Source: Pseudomonas sp. MWU15-20650 (lineage in GTDB: Bacteria; Pseudomonadota; Gammaproteobacteria; Pseudomonadales; Pseudomonadaceae). From it: 64,000 nucleotides of DNA. The stretch covers positions 1 to 64,000 of the forward strand of contig NZ_JALJFG010000034.1 in the NCBI RefSeq assembly GCF_023242475.1, in the 5' to 3' direction. How positions within the stretch are numbered: the stretch's first letter is position 1; the number at the start of each line of letters is the position of its first letter. A model generated the notes under the pieces. That model had not been told where the DNA came from. It searched no databases and saw nothing but the letters and a program-made list of their open reading frames with translations. A program made the translations under genes and the position numbers. Shown here in pieces: positions 36,405-44,710 of this stretch.

Positions 36405-36983
36405 ATGTCGTGGTTCAGTAGAAAGAAACCCGCCCCCGCCTCCGCGCAAGCCGCCCCGGAAGCTGACCCACCCGCACCACCACCTGCGGCCCCGGCCCCG
36501 CGCTCAGTGATGGCGCGGATGAATGAGCACCTGCTCAACCAGGTGAGCACGCCGTCGGCCGATAGCACGGCGGCGCTCAACAGCCAGATTGTGCAGGCGG
36601 TGCAGTTCACCAATGCGCAGAACTTCGCCTATGCACCGGCGCAGATTGCGGTCCCGGCCGACATGATGATCAGCCAGGCGGCGGGGCTGGTGGCCCAGGC
36701 GGCGGCGGGGTATTTCGACGGCGTCAGCAAGATCGCGCTGGCGGCCCAGGCCGTGCTGCTCCAGCAAATGACCGAGAACATCGTCAACAACAAGCTGCCT
36801 GCCGCCGCCGAGGACGCATTGGGCGCGCTGGCCACCGACCTGCTGGTGGGTGCCGCTGCCGCCGTGGCCGCCGCTGCCGGGGCGATGGAAGCCGAAGCGG
36901 CCAGCGTGGCCATCGACAAGATTGACCAGAGCATCGCCAAGTACGCCGACACCTTGGCCAACCGGGCTGCGCCCGCGGCCTGA
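36405..36983 (+). CDS. Large Reb-like R-body protein
   Basis: A 192-residue protein with a proline- and alanine-rich head (residues 8-34), a RebB-like central segment (NSQIVQAVQFTNAQNFAYAPAQ), and an alanine-rich helical C-terminal half without a counterpart in the short Reb proteins. The start at ATG 36405 follows GGGGAG. It is likely a second structural component or a capping/nucleating subunit of the R-body; the role is inferred from family and context only. Confidence 0.75.
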   Translation: MSWFSRKKPAPASAQAAPEADPPAPPPAAPAPRSVMARMNEHLLNQVSTPSADSTAALNSQIVQAVQFTNAQNFAYAPAQIAVPADMMISQAAGLVAQAAAGYFDGVSKIALAAQAVLLQQMTENIVNNKLPAAAEDALGALATDLLVGAAAAVAAAAGAMEAEAASVAIDKIDQSIAKYADTLANRAAPAA

Positions 36984-37065
36984 ACCGAGCACAGCGCTGC
37001 AGATGCCTTCTGGAGCGGTGCAACAGCAACTTGAACGCAACTTTTCTTAAGTGAGGAGCGACATC

Positions 37066-37692
37066 ATGCAGCCTGGAGATATTATTTTTTCGGTGAAACA
37101 AGAAGAAGACAGCGCAACGCGAGCGTTCATTCGCGCAGGCCAACTGGTCAAGGCCAAGGTGTTTTCGCAGGATACGACGCACCTGAATGTGGTTCACCCG
37201 GCGATTGCAGTGAGCGACACACTGGTGATTGAAAGCGTGGGTGAGGGGCTGTCGTTGACCGACCTCAGCCTTGAAAAGCCTCCGCGTTCCGCGATGGTGT
37301 TCTCCTGTGTGAGCAGTGAGTTGGGCGAGGCGGCGGCCCTGGCGGCCAAGCAGTTCTATTTCGACAAAGTCAGCGGCGATATCCGTGGCCGTTACAGCGT
37401 GTGGAACGCGATGATTTCAGCCTTTCGGCGCTGGACCTCCGATACCACGCTGGTAGAGCGCATCAATGAGTCGGTGGCGATTGGCAACGGCTCGTTCTGT
37501 TCCCAGTTCGCGGCCAACTGCTATGAAGTCGGCAACCTCTATAACGAGGCCAATCTGGTGCCGCCACCACCGGCCATTTTCGGTAACCAACCTAGCGCCA
37601 TTACGCCCGCAGAGCTGGCGACGTTCTGTGATGCCTCGGCGTATTTCTACTTCGCCGGCTTCTGGCAAGACAACGTCGAGGTGCGGCTTTAG
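37066..37692 (+). CDS. YiiX/permuted papain-like cysteine hydrolase in the reb locus
   Basis: A 208-residue protein resembling the NlpC/P60-related YiiX family (DUF830). It opens with the family phrase MQPGDIIFSV. His44 (VVHPAIAV) and Cys145 (FCSQFAANCYE) are the likely catalytic pair in the permuted order His then Cys. No signal peptide is present, so it should be cytosolic. The start at 37066 has GAGGAG upstream. It sits between reb genes. It may cleave an amide or ester bond in R-body assembly, release or lysis; the substrate is unknown. Confidence 0.68.
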   Translation: MQPGDIIFSVKQEEDSATRAFIRAGQLVKAKVFSQDTTHLNVVHPAIAVSDTLVIESVGEGLSLTDLSLEKPPRSAMVFSCVSSELGEAAALAAKQFYFDKVSGDIRGRYSVWNAMISAFRRWTSDTTLVERINESVAIGNGSFCSQFAANCYEVGNLYNEANLVPPPPAIFGNQPSAITPAELATFCDASAYFYFAGFWQDNVEVRL

Positions 37693-37732
37693 CGGCCCTT
37701 TCGCCGGCAACGTACTGCCTGAGGAAATCGAA

Positions 37733-38056
37733 ATGGTTCCCCGACCCAACCCGTCTGTCCTGCCCGCTGCTGATCGCCAACGGCTTGAAGCGATGCTGCG
37801 CAACCCGCAGATCTTCGCCGGAACGCCACAAGCCATCGTTGACGAAACCCTCAAGCGCGCCACCCAGGTGCTTGAGCAGTCGAAGGCCAATGAGCAGGCG
37901 TTAAAACTCGCCGCCGAGCAGCGTGAAGCGGCGCTACGCCAAATGCTGGAAGGTGCGGTTCCGGACCGGGAGGCACAGCGCCAGGAAGTGAACGCGCTGA
38001 TCCAAACCTTGATCGCGCAGATTGAAGCGGCGTTGGACCCCGCTGCAAAACCTTGA
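37733..38056 (+). CDS. Helical 107-residue protein of the reb locus
   Basis: A 107-residue, charged, almost wholly helical protein; residues 45-100 look like a coiled coil (TLKRATQVLEQSKANEQALK). No family is recognised. GAGGAAAT precedes ATG 37733, and the gap to the hydrolase gene is 40 bases. Its place between reb genes suggests an assembly factor or chaperone, by context only. Confidence 0.6.
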   Translation: MVPRPNPSVLPAADRQRLEAMLRNPQIFAGTPQAIVDETLKRATQVLEQSKANEQALKLAAEQREAALRQMLEGAVPDREAQRQEVNALIQTLIAQIEAALDPAAKP

Positions 38057-38139
38057 ATGACACACGCTTCACAGCCCTTGTTTCGCAACGTTCATTCATG
38101 AACACGGAATGCACCGTGTACTAAATAAGGAAATTGATC

Positions 38140-38454
38140 ATGGCAACTGTCAACGAGCAAATCACCGACGCGGTCACGCAGACCAACGTCAAAGTGGTAG
38201 CCGAATCGCCAGCGATGGCGATGAGCACCATCTACCAATCGATGGCGCAGGCCACGGCGATTCTGTTCCAGAACGCTGTGTCGGCCCAGCAGCAGCAAAA
38301 CACCCTGGCCCAGGCGGCCACCAACCAGGGCGTCATGCAGATCTACAGCGTCGATACCACGGCTGGCGCGGCGGCTACCGAAAAAGTCGCCCAGGGCGGC
38401 GTGTCGGATAACCTCACCAGCCTGTTGACCGTGCTCAAGTCCTTCCAGGCTTAA
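38140..38454 (+). CDS. RebB-family R-body protein, copy 1
   Basis: A 104-residue Reb protein with the core ITDAVTQTNVKVVAESPAMA at residues 8-27, a glutamine-rich middle (SAQQQQNTLAQAATNQG) and a hydrophobic tail LTSLLTVLKSFQA. AAGGA lies eight bases before ATG 38140. It is nearly identical to the next gene and should be a main R-body ribbon subunit. Confidence 0.92.
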   Translation: MATVNEQITDAVTQTNVKVVAESPAMAMSTIYQSMAQATAILFQNAVSAQQQQNTLAQAATNQGVMQIYSVDTTAGAAATEKVAQGGVSDNLTSLLTVLKSFQA

Positions 38455-38504
38455 GCACTGAGCGATAACGGATGTTGTTCTTTCCCAAACCAGGAGTTCC
38501 AACC

Positions 38505-38819
38505 ATGAGCACAGTCAGCCCGCAAATCACCGACGCCGTCACCCAGACTAACGTTAAGGTCGTTGCCGAATCGCCCGCGATGGCGATGAGCACGATCTAC
38601 CAATCCATGGGCCAGGCCACGGCGATCCTGTTCCAGAACTCGGTCTCGGCCCAACAGCAACAAAATACCCTGGCCCAGGCCGCCACCAACCAGGGCGTGA
38701 TGCAGATCTACAGCGTCGACACCACCGCTGGCGCGGCGGCCACCGAAAAAGTTGCGCAAGGCGGCGTGGCCGACAACCTGACCAGCCTGTTGACCATCCT
38801 CAAATCGTTCCAAGCTTAA
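38505..38819 (+). CDS. RebB-family R-body protein, copy 2
   Basis: A 104-residue Reb protein that differs from the preceding copy at only about eight positions, mostly conservative (for example MGQ for MAQ, NSV for NAV, TIL for TVL). CAGGAG lies eight bases before the ATG. The pair is a recent tandem duplication or is kept alike by gene conversion. In R-body systems two similar Reb proteins are often both needed, so they may co-polymerise. Confidence 0.92.
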   Translation: MSTVSPQITDAVTQTNVKVVAESPAMAMSTIYQSMGQATAILFQNSVSAQQQQNTLAQAATNQGVMQIYSVDTTAGAAATEKVAQGGVADNLTSLLTILKSFQA

Positions 38820-38835
38820 GCCGTAACCGCCCCCG

Positions 38836-38868
38836 ACACCCCCGTCGCCCGCAAGGCGCCGGGGGTGT
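38836..38868 (+). terminator. Hairpin ending the reb locus
   Basis: ACACCCCCG (38836-38844) pairs with CGGGGGTGT (38860-38868), 16 bases after the last reb stop. The T-run is weak (TGTCGTTTG). Confidence 0.6.
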
Positions 38869-38961
38869 TGTCGTTTGATCCGAAAGATGGGGCAAATGCG
38901 CCGTTTTCGTTCTTTTTTTCGAACAGACTATTGCCCTGTACCCCCATTGATCCTAGGATTC

Positions 38962-38977
38962 GTTTGAGATTTCAAAC
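38962..38977. promoter_or_regulatory. Palindrome upstream of gabD
   Basis: GTTTGA-GATT-TCAAAC is a perfect inverted repeat, extended by CG on each side, 130 bases before gabD. It could be an operator for the gab operon. No regulator gene is adjacent, and the protein that binds it is unknown. Confidence 0.4.
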
Positions 38978-39107
38978 GCTCTGTCTCCCGTGCGCCGTTC
39001 AATAATCACGCGTGCTGGGGCTGATTTCCCTGACGGCAGCCCACAAGGCGCCTTTCAACAACTCTAATTCGCTCCGCGTGCGCGCGGTGCTGTTAAGGAA
39101 AGCCGAC

Positions 39108-40550
39108 ATGCAGCTCAAAGATACCCAGTTGTTCCGCCAGCAAGCCTTTATCGATGGCGCTTGGGTCGATGCGGACAACGGTCAAACCATCAAGGTCAAC
39201 AACCCGGCCACGGGCGAAATTCTCGGTACCGTGCCGAAGATGGGCGCCGCAGAAACCCGCCGCGCCATCGAAGCCGCCGACAAGGCCCTGCCGGCCTGGC
39301 GCGCACTGACCGCCAAGGAGCGCGCCAACAAGCTGCGCCGTTGGTTCGAACTGTTGATCGAAAACCAGGACGACCTGGGTCGCCTGATGACCCTCGAGCA
39401 AGGCAAGCCGCTGGCCGAAGCCAAGGGCGAAATTGTCTACGCCGCCTCCTTTATCGAGTGGTTTGCCGAAGAAGCCAAGCGCATCTACGGCGACGTGATT
39501 CCTGGCCACCAGCCCGACAAGCGCCTGATCGTGATCAAGCAGCCCATCGGCGTGACCGCAGCCATTACGCCGTGGAACTTCCCGGCGGCGATGATCACCC
39601 GTAAAGCCGGCCCGGCCCTGGCCGCCGGTTGCACCATGGTGATCAAGCCGGCTTCGCAAACCCCGTTCTCGGCCCTGGCTCTGGTTGAGCTGGCGCACCG
39701 CGCCGGTATCCCTAAAGGCGTGTTGAGCGTGGTCACCGGCAGCGCTGGCGACATCGGCGGCGAGCTGACCAGCAACCCAATCGTGCGTAAATTGTCCTTC
39801 ACTGGCTCGACCGAAATCGGTCGCCAGCTGATGGCCGAATGCGCCAAGGACATCAAGAAAGTCTCCCTGGAGCTGGGCGGCAACGCGCCGTTCATCGTGT
39901 TCGACGACGCCGACCTGGATAAGGCCGTCGAAGGCGCGATCATCTCCAAGTACCGCAACAACGGCCAGACCTGCGTCTGTGCCAACCGCCTGTACATCCA
40001 GGATTCGGTGTACGACGCGTTCGCTGAAAAACTCAAAGTGGCCGTGACCAAACTCAAGATCGGCAACGGTCTGGAAGAAGGCACCACCACTGGCCCGCTG
40101 ATCGACGAAAAAGCCGTGGCCAAGGTTCAGGAACACATTGCCGATGCCCTGAGCAAAGGCGCCAAGTTGTTGGCCGGTGGCAAGGTGATGGAAGGTAACT
40201 TCTTCGAGCCGACCATCCTGGTCGACGTGCCGAAAAACGCCGCCGTGGCCAAGGAAGAAACCTTCGGCCCGCTGGCGCCGCTGTTCCGTTTCAAGGACGA
40301 AGCCGAAGTGATCGCGATGTCCAACGACACCGAGTTCGGCCTGGCGTCCTACTTCTATGCCCGTGACCTGGGCCGTGTGTTCCGTGTGGCTGAAGCCCTG
40401 GAATACGGCATGGTCGGCGTCAACACCGGGTTGATCTCCAACGAAGTGGCGCCGTTCGGCGGTATCAAGGCTTCGGGCCTGGGCCGTGAAGGCTCCAAAT
40501 ACGGGATCGAGGATTACCTGGAAATCAAATACCTCTGCCTGGGCATCTAA
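39108..40550 (+). CDS. gabD: GabD, succinate-semialdehyde dehydrogenase (NADP+)
   Basis: A 480-residue aldehyde dehydrogenase, the usual GabD length. Start ATG 39108 follows AAGGAAA. The catalytic glutamate lies in LELGGNAPFIV and the nucleophile in NNGQTCVCANR; the second cysteine two residues on is typical of GabD. It oxidises succinate semialdehyde to succinate, the second step of GABA catabolism. gabT follows after 182 bases with a hairpin between. Confidence 0.95.
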   Translation: MQLKDTQLFRQQAFIDGAWVDADNGQTIKVNNPATGEILGTVPKMGAAETRRAIEAADKALPAWRALTAKERANKLRRWFELLIENQDDLGRLMTLEQGKPLAEAKGEIVYAASFIEWFAEEAKRIYGDVIPGHQPDKRLIVIKQPIGVTAAITPWNFPAAMITRKAGPALAAGCTMVIKPASQTPFSALALVELAHRAGIPKGVLSVVTGSAGDIGGELTSNPIVRKLSFTGSTEIGRQLMAECAKDIKKVSLELGGNAPFIVFDDADLDKAVEGAIISKYRNNGQTCVCANRLYIQDSVYDAFAEKLKVAVTKLKIGNGLEEGTTTGPLIDEKAVAKVQEHIADALSKGAKLLAGGKVMEGNFFEPTILVDVPKNAAVAKEETFGPLAPLFRFKDEAEVIAMSNDTEFGLASYFYARDLGRVFRVAEALEYGMVGVNTGLISNEVAPFGGIKASGLGREGSKYGIEDYLEIKYLCLGI

Positions 40551-40572
40551 GCCCGGCAAGGCATTGCTGCAA

Positions 40573-40606
40573 ACGCAAAGGGCACGAGAGCGCTGACCCT
40601 TTGCGT
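40573..40606 (+). terminator. Hairpin between gabD and gabT
   Basis: ACGCAAAGGG and CCCTTTGCGT form a perfect 10-bp stem with a 14-base loop, followed by GTTTC. It could cause partial termination and unequal expression of the two genes, or protect the gabD mRNA end. Confidence 0.6.
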
Positions 40607-40732
40607 GTTTCAAGACGTTATTCGTAGTGGCCGGGAAAGCTGTGGCAGTCGATCATCGCATGCTGCCGTAGTTGCCTCCCCGCCACGTATTCCTTGGACC
40701 GCGCCACCCGATGAGTGGCGAATGAGGACTTT

Positions 40733-42010
40733 ATGAGCAAGACCAACGCATCCCTGATGAAACGCCGTGAAGCCGCTGTACCGCGCGGTGTTGGCCAGAT
40801 TCACCCGATCTTCGCCGAATCCGCGAAGAACGCCACCGTGACCGACGTTGAAGGTCGCGAGTTCATCGACTTCGCCGGTGGTATCGCCGTGCTGAACACC
40901 GGCCACGTGCACCCGAAAATCATCGCGGCCGTGACCGAGCAACTGAACAAGCTGACCCACACTTGCTTCCAGGTACTGGCCTACGAGCCTTACGTGGAGC
41001 TGTGCGAAAAAGTGAACGCCAAGGTGCCGGGCGACTTCGCCAAGAAAACCCTGCTGGTCACCACCGGTTCCGAAGCCGTTGAGAACGCCGTGAAAATCGC
41101 CCGCGCCGCCACTGGCCGTGCCGGCGTGATCGCGTTCACCGGTGCTTACCACGGTCGTACCATGATGACCCTGGGCCTCACCGGTAAAGTCGTGCCGTAC
41201 TCGGCCGGCATGGGCCTGATGCCAGGCGGTATTTTCCGCGCGCTGTACCCTAACGAACTGCATGGCGTGAGCGTTGACGACGCCATCGCCAGCATCGAGC
41301 GCATCTTCAAGAACGATGCCGAGCCGCGTGATATCGCTGCCATCATCATCGAGCCGGTACAGGGTGAAGGCGGTTTCTACGTCGCGCCGAAAGCCTTCAT
41401 GAAGCGCCTGCGCGAACTGTGCGACAAGCACGGCATCCTGCTGATCGCCGACGAAGTGCAAACCGGTGCCGGCCGTACCGGTACTTTCTTTGCCATGGAG
41501 CAGATGGGCGTTGCCGCCGACCTGACCACCTTCGCCAAATCCATCGCTGGCGGCTTCCCGCTGGCCGGTGTGTGCGGCAAGGCTGAATACATGGACGCCA
41601 TCGCCCCAGGCGGCCTGGGCGGCACGTACGCCGGTAGCCCGATCGCTTGCGCCGCGGCCTTGGCCGTGATGGAAGTGTTTGAAGAAGAGCACCTGTTGGA
41701 TCGCTGCAAGGCAGTTGGAGAGCGTCTGGTCACTGGCCTCAAGGCCATCCAGGCCAAGTACCCGGTGATCGGTGACGTACGCGCCCTGGGCGCGATGATC
41801 GCGGTCGAGCTGTTCGAAGAGGGCGACAGCCACAAGCCCAATGCGGCAGCCGTCGCCGCTGTGGTGGCCAAGGCGCGTGACAAGGGCCTGATCCTGTTGT
41901 CTTGCGGTACCTACGGCAACGTGTTGCGCGTACTGGTGCCGCTGACCTCGCCGGACGAGCAGTTGGACAAAGGCTTGGCGATCATTGAAGACTGCTTCGC
42001 AGAGCTTTAA
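40733..42010 (+). CDS. gabT: GabT, 4-aminobutyrate aminotransferase
   Basis: A 425-residue class III PLP aminotransferase. The PLP lysine is in TTFAKSIAGGFPLAG, with the preceding aspartate in LIADEVQTGAGRTG. It transfers the amino group of GABA to 2-oxoglutarate, giving succinate semialdehyde for GabD. GAGGA precedes the ATG. Length and motifs match Pseudomonas GabT closely. Confidence 0.95.
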   Translation: MSKTNASLMKRREAAVPRGVGQIHPIFAESAKNATVTDVEGREFIDFAGGIAVLNTGHVHPKIIAAVTEQLNKLTHTCFQVLAYEPYVELCEKVNAKVPGDFAKKTLLVTTGSEAVENAVKIARAATGRAGVIAFTGAYHGRTMMTLGLTGKVVPYSAGMGLMPGGIFRALYPNELHGVSVDDAIASIERIFKNDAEPRDIAAIIIEPVQGEGGFYVAPKAFMKRLRELCDKHGILLIADEVQTGAGRTGTFFAMEQMGVAADLTTFAKSIAGGFPLAGVCGKAEYMDAIAPGGLGGTYAGSPIACAAALAVMEVFEEEHLLDRCKAVGERLVTGLKAIQAKYPVIGDVRALGAMIAVELFEEGDSHKPNAAAVAAVVAKARDKGLILLSCGTYGNVLRVLVPLTSPDEQLDKGLAIIEDCFAEL

Positions 42011-42072
42011 GCGGCAAGCTACAAGCTGCAAGTGATGCACCGCTTGCAGCTTGCAGCTTAAAACTTGCCGCT
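42010..42072. repeat. Interspersed palindromic repeat
   Basis: AGCGGCAAG (42010-42018) pairs with CTTGCCGCT (42064-42072), and AAGCTGCAAG with CTTGCAGCTT inside. Such AAGCTGCAAG repeats are scattered through Pseudomonas genomes. Confidence 0.65.
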
Positions 42073-42073
42073 C

Positions 42074-42138
42074 AAAGAAGCCGCCCGTGAACAAAAAAAC
42101 AGCTTAGGCGGTTTTTTTTGCTCACGGGCGGCTTCTTT
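42074..42138. terminator. Long terminator after gabT
   Basis: A perfect 17-bp stem (42074-42090 with 42122-42138, built on AAGAAGCCGCCCGTGA) encloses a loop with A7 and T8 tracts. It should stop gabT transcription strongly. Confidence 0.8.
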
Positions 42139-42173
42139 GTCTAAGGTGCAGCATTGCCGATGGAGCGTGCTGG

Positions 42174-43382
42174 ATGACTGCTGTTGATTTACCGGCTGTG
42201 CCGCGAGTGTTGATTGCCGAGGCGGACCCTTGGTCGCGGGATCTGCTCAAGCAAGTGTTGCTGAATGTGCGTTGTGACGCACGGTTGGATGTGTGCGCGG
42301 ATGGGCAGCAGGCTGCCACGCTGTTGCGCGAAAAAACCTACGATCTGATCTTGGCGGACTGGGAGCTTCCGGGCGTCGATGGCCTGAGCCTGTTGCGCAA
42401 TGTGCGCCAGCAGCGACGGACCCCCGCGCTGCCGTTTATTCTGCTGAGCAGTCGCAATGACAGCGCCAGCGTGCGCGAAGCCTTGCCCCTGGCGCCCACC
42501 GCCTATCTGACGCGCCCGCTGAACATGGAAGGGCTGACCCAGCGCCTGCAAGACCTGCTGCTTAACGAAGGCGAAAGTGTGTATTGCGAGATACCCCCGT
42601 TGGCGCCGGGAATGACCTTGCCGGCGTTCCTGGAGCGTCGCCGCGAAGTCGCCGATGGTGCGCCGTTACGGGTGGACGTAAAAGCCGCCGTACAGCACAG
42701 CCTTGCGCCGCAAGGGCTGGACCTCAAGCATCTGGAAGAGCAAGTGCGCATGGACCCGCAAATCACCGCTGTGCTGATCGCCGCGGCCAACAGCGCCGGG
42801 CACCATGGCACGCCTGTGCAAACCCTGTCGGCCGCGCTGCATAAGTTGGTGCCCGGGCAGAGCATGAACCTCATCCTGGGTCTGGCCCTCAAGCACAATG
42901 TAGTGCTGGGCGACCCTGCGTTGGTGGACTACGCCGAGCGTCACTGGCAGTTGTCCCAGGACACCGCCGACTATGCCCGGCGCCTGGCGCGCATGCTGGA
43001 GCTGGACCACGAGCGCTGCTACTGCGCCGGTATTCTGCATCGGCTGGGTGATTTGGCCTTGTTGCGCTGCCTGGAAGATTGGCGCTTGGGCGGCGGTGCA
43101 TTGGATAACGAAGCCATTGGCGAGTCCCTCGATACCTTTGGCGCGGCCTACGGTTCGGCGTTACGGACGCGCTGGCGCTTGCCGCTGGAGCTGCGCCAAT
43201 TGATCGCGGCGACCTACTCACTCGAAGGCGGGGTGTATTCGCGGGAGGCGCTGGTGGTGAACCTGGCGGCGCAAATGGCGCGGCTGACTGAGCATGAAGG
43301 GCTGGAAGCCCTGGCCGGGAGCAAGACTGCGCGGTTGCTCAAAGTCGGGCTGTCGGAGCTGACGCGGGTGCGCAAAAACTAG
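42174..43382 (+). CDS. Receiver-HDOD two-domain protein
   Basis: A 402-residue cytosolic protein. Residues 10-130 are a response-regulator receiver with Asp62 (LILADWELPG) as the likely phosphorylation site. The conserved lysine is replaced by Arg114 (YLTRPL), which may alter signalling. Residues 165-370 form an HDOD domain (catalytic HD residues absent, as usual), a fold found in output modules. No kinase lies beside it. It sits near two c-di-GMP enzymes, so it may act in the same network. Confidence 0.8.
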   Translation: MTAVDLPAVPRVLIAEADPWSRDLLKQVLLNVRCDARLDVCADGQQAATLLREKTYDLILADWELPGVDGLSLLRNVRQQRRTPALPFILLSSRNDSASVREALPLAPTAYLTRPLNMEGLTQRLQDLLLNEGESVYCEIPPLAPGMTLPAFLERRREVADGAPLRVDVKAAVQHSLAPQGLDLKHLEEQVRMDPQITAVLIAAANSAGHHGTPVQTLSAALHKLVPGQSMNLILGLALKHNVVLGDPALVDYAERHWQLSQDTADYARRLARMLELDHERCYCAGILHRLGDLALLRCLEDWRLGGGALDNEAIGESLDTFGAAYGSALRTRWRLPLELRQLIAATYSLEGGVYSREALVVNLAAQMARLTEHEGLEALAGSKTARLLKVGLSELTRVRKN

Positions 43383-43416
43383 CAGGTCATGAATTTCAAA
43401 TATGGGAGGGCGCTTG

Positions 43417-43506
43417 TGTGGGAGGGGGCTTGCTCCCGATTGCAGTGTGCCAGTTGATGAACATCTCGACTGACACTCCGCCATCGGGAGCAAGCCCCCT
43501 CCCACA
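43417..43506. repeat. REPIN
   Basis: A complete REP doublet: TGTGGGAGGGGGCTTGCTCCCGAT at one end and its exact reverse complement at the other (43483-43506), with a 42-base spacer. A truncated arm lies just before it at 43401. Confidence 0.9.
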
Positions 43507-43520
43507 TGGTTGACCGCGTT

Positions 43521-44522
43521 TTAGCCCTCTATAACGCGGTTTTTACCCAGGCGCTTGGCCTCATACATCGCGGCATCGGCCCGGGCGAACAGGCTGTCCA
43601 GGGTCGAGTCGTCTTCACGCAGGCCGGCCAGCCCCTGGCTGACGGTCACGGTGAAATCCCGGCCTTCAGCGTTGAAGCTCAGCGCCTGGATCTCCTTTCC
43701 CAGCCGTTCGGCCACCTGCAGGGCCATGTCTGGCGCACAACCGGGCAGCACGACGGCGAATTCTTCGCCGCCAATGCGCCCGAACAGGTCGCCACGACGC
43801 AGCACCCGAAGGCCACACTCGGCGATGCGTCGCAGCACCTGGTCGCCCTCCAGATGGCCGTAGGTGTCGTTGACGTCCTTGAAATCATCGATGTCCAGCA
43901 ACAGGAACGCCAACGGTGTGCCTTGGGTGCAGGCGTTGTCGAAAGCTTGGTTGGCGCATTCGAAGAAGTGTCGGCGGTTGCTGCTCTGGGTCAGCACGTC
44001 GGTGGTGGCGAGGCGGTGCAGTTCCAGCTCCAGCAACTTTTTTTCGGTGATGTCCTCCGCGATACCGACCACGGTCAGCGGTTCTCCGGGCACCACCTGC
44101 TGGTTGATGTAGCACTTGTCACAGAGCCAGCGGATTTGCCCGTCTGCGGTGATGATGCGGTACTCGCGGTCTTCCACGGCACCCTGCTCCAGCACGCGGG
44201 TCAGGCTGTGCTCGGCGTAGTCGGAGTCTTCGGGGTGAATGCTGTTGCGCCATTCCCGGTGGTCGGCCAGCAGTAAGCCGGCTGAACGGCCAAATATGCG
44301 CTCGTAGGCCGGGCTCACGTACAACACGCGGCGGGTTTCCCAATCGATGGCCCAGAGCACGGCATTCACGCTGACCAGCAGTGAACTGAGCAGTTGTTCA
44401 CGTTCACTGAGCCGCTCGACTTCACCCTGGGCATGCATCAGTGCCAACAGGGTCGCCGCCGCAGCCGGACGCGGCGGTTCGGCAGTGGGCACATCGGGCA
44501 GGCAGTGGGTTTCGTGAACCAT
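43521..44522 (-). CDS. PAS-GGDEF diguanylate cyclase
   Basis: A 333-residue cytosolic protein. A PAS/PAC fold lies at about residues 45-165 (YVSPAYERIFG; LTVVGIAEDITEKK) and a GGDEF domain at 170-330. The active site is GGEEF (RIGGEEFAVVLPG) and an RxxD inhibitory site (RRGD) stands five residues before it, so it should make c-di-GMP with product inhibition. From memory it corresponds in place and layout to PA0290 of P. aeruginosa. Confidence 0.9.
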   Translation of the reverse strand: MVHETHCLPDVPTAEPPRPAAAATLLALMHAQGEVERLSEREQLLSSLLVSVNAVLWAIDWETRRVLYVSPAYERIFGRSAGLLLADHREWRNSIHPEDSDYAEHSLTRVLEQGAVEDREYRIITADGQIRWLCDKCYINQQVVPGEPLTVVGIAEDITEKKLLELELHRLATTDVLTQSSNRRHFFECANQAFDNACTQGTPLAFLLLDIDDFKDVNDTYGHLEGDQVLRRIAECGLRVLRRGDLFGRIGGEEFAVVLPGCAPDMALQVAERLGKEIQALSFNAEGRDFTVTVSQGLAGLREDDSTLDSLFARADAAMYEAKRLGKNRVIEG

Positions 44523-44680
44523 CGGAACAACTCTCTCTGGGCGCGCCGCAGGATGGAGCGGCGGTCACTACAAGGGGTCACCATGATGGCGAAGTGTTCT
44601 TTGAGAGAGGGGAATTGCGGTGAAGTTCCGTGATCGTGATGGATTGACGGTGCCCGGAAAATGGCGCCAAAAAGCCAGTG

Positions 44681-44706
44681 AGTGGGAGGGCAGCCCCTCC
44701 CACTCT
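44681..44706. repeat. REP-like palindrome after the desaturase gene
   Basis: GTGGGAGGG and CCCCTCCCAC stand as an imperfect palindrome five bases beyond the desaturase stop on the minus strand. It may serve as terminator. Confidence 0.6.
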
Positions 44707-44710
44707 TCCA

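Noticed and set aside
34425..38819. A genomic island inserted at tRNA-Arg
   Set aside because: The reb locus lies on the 5' side of the tRNA, not the 3' end where integrases act. No integrase, direct repeat of the tRNA end or base-composition break was found.
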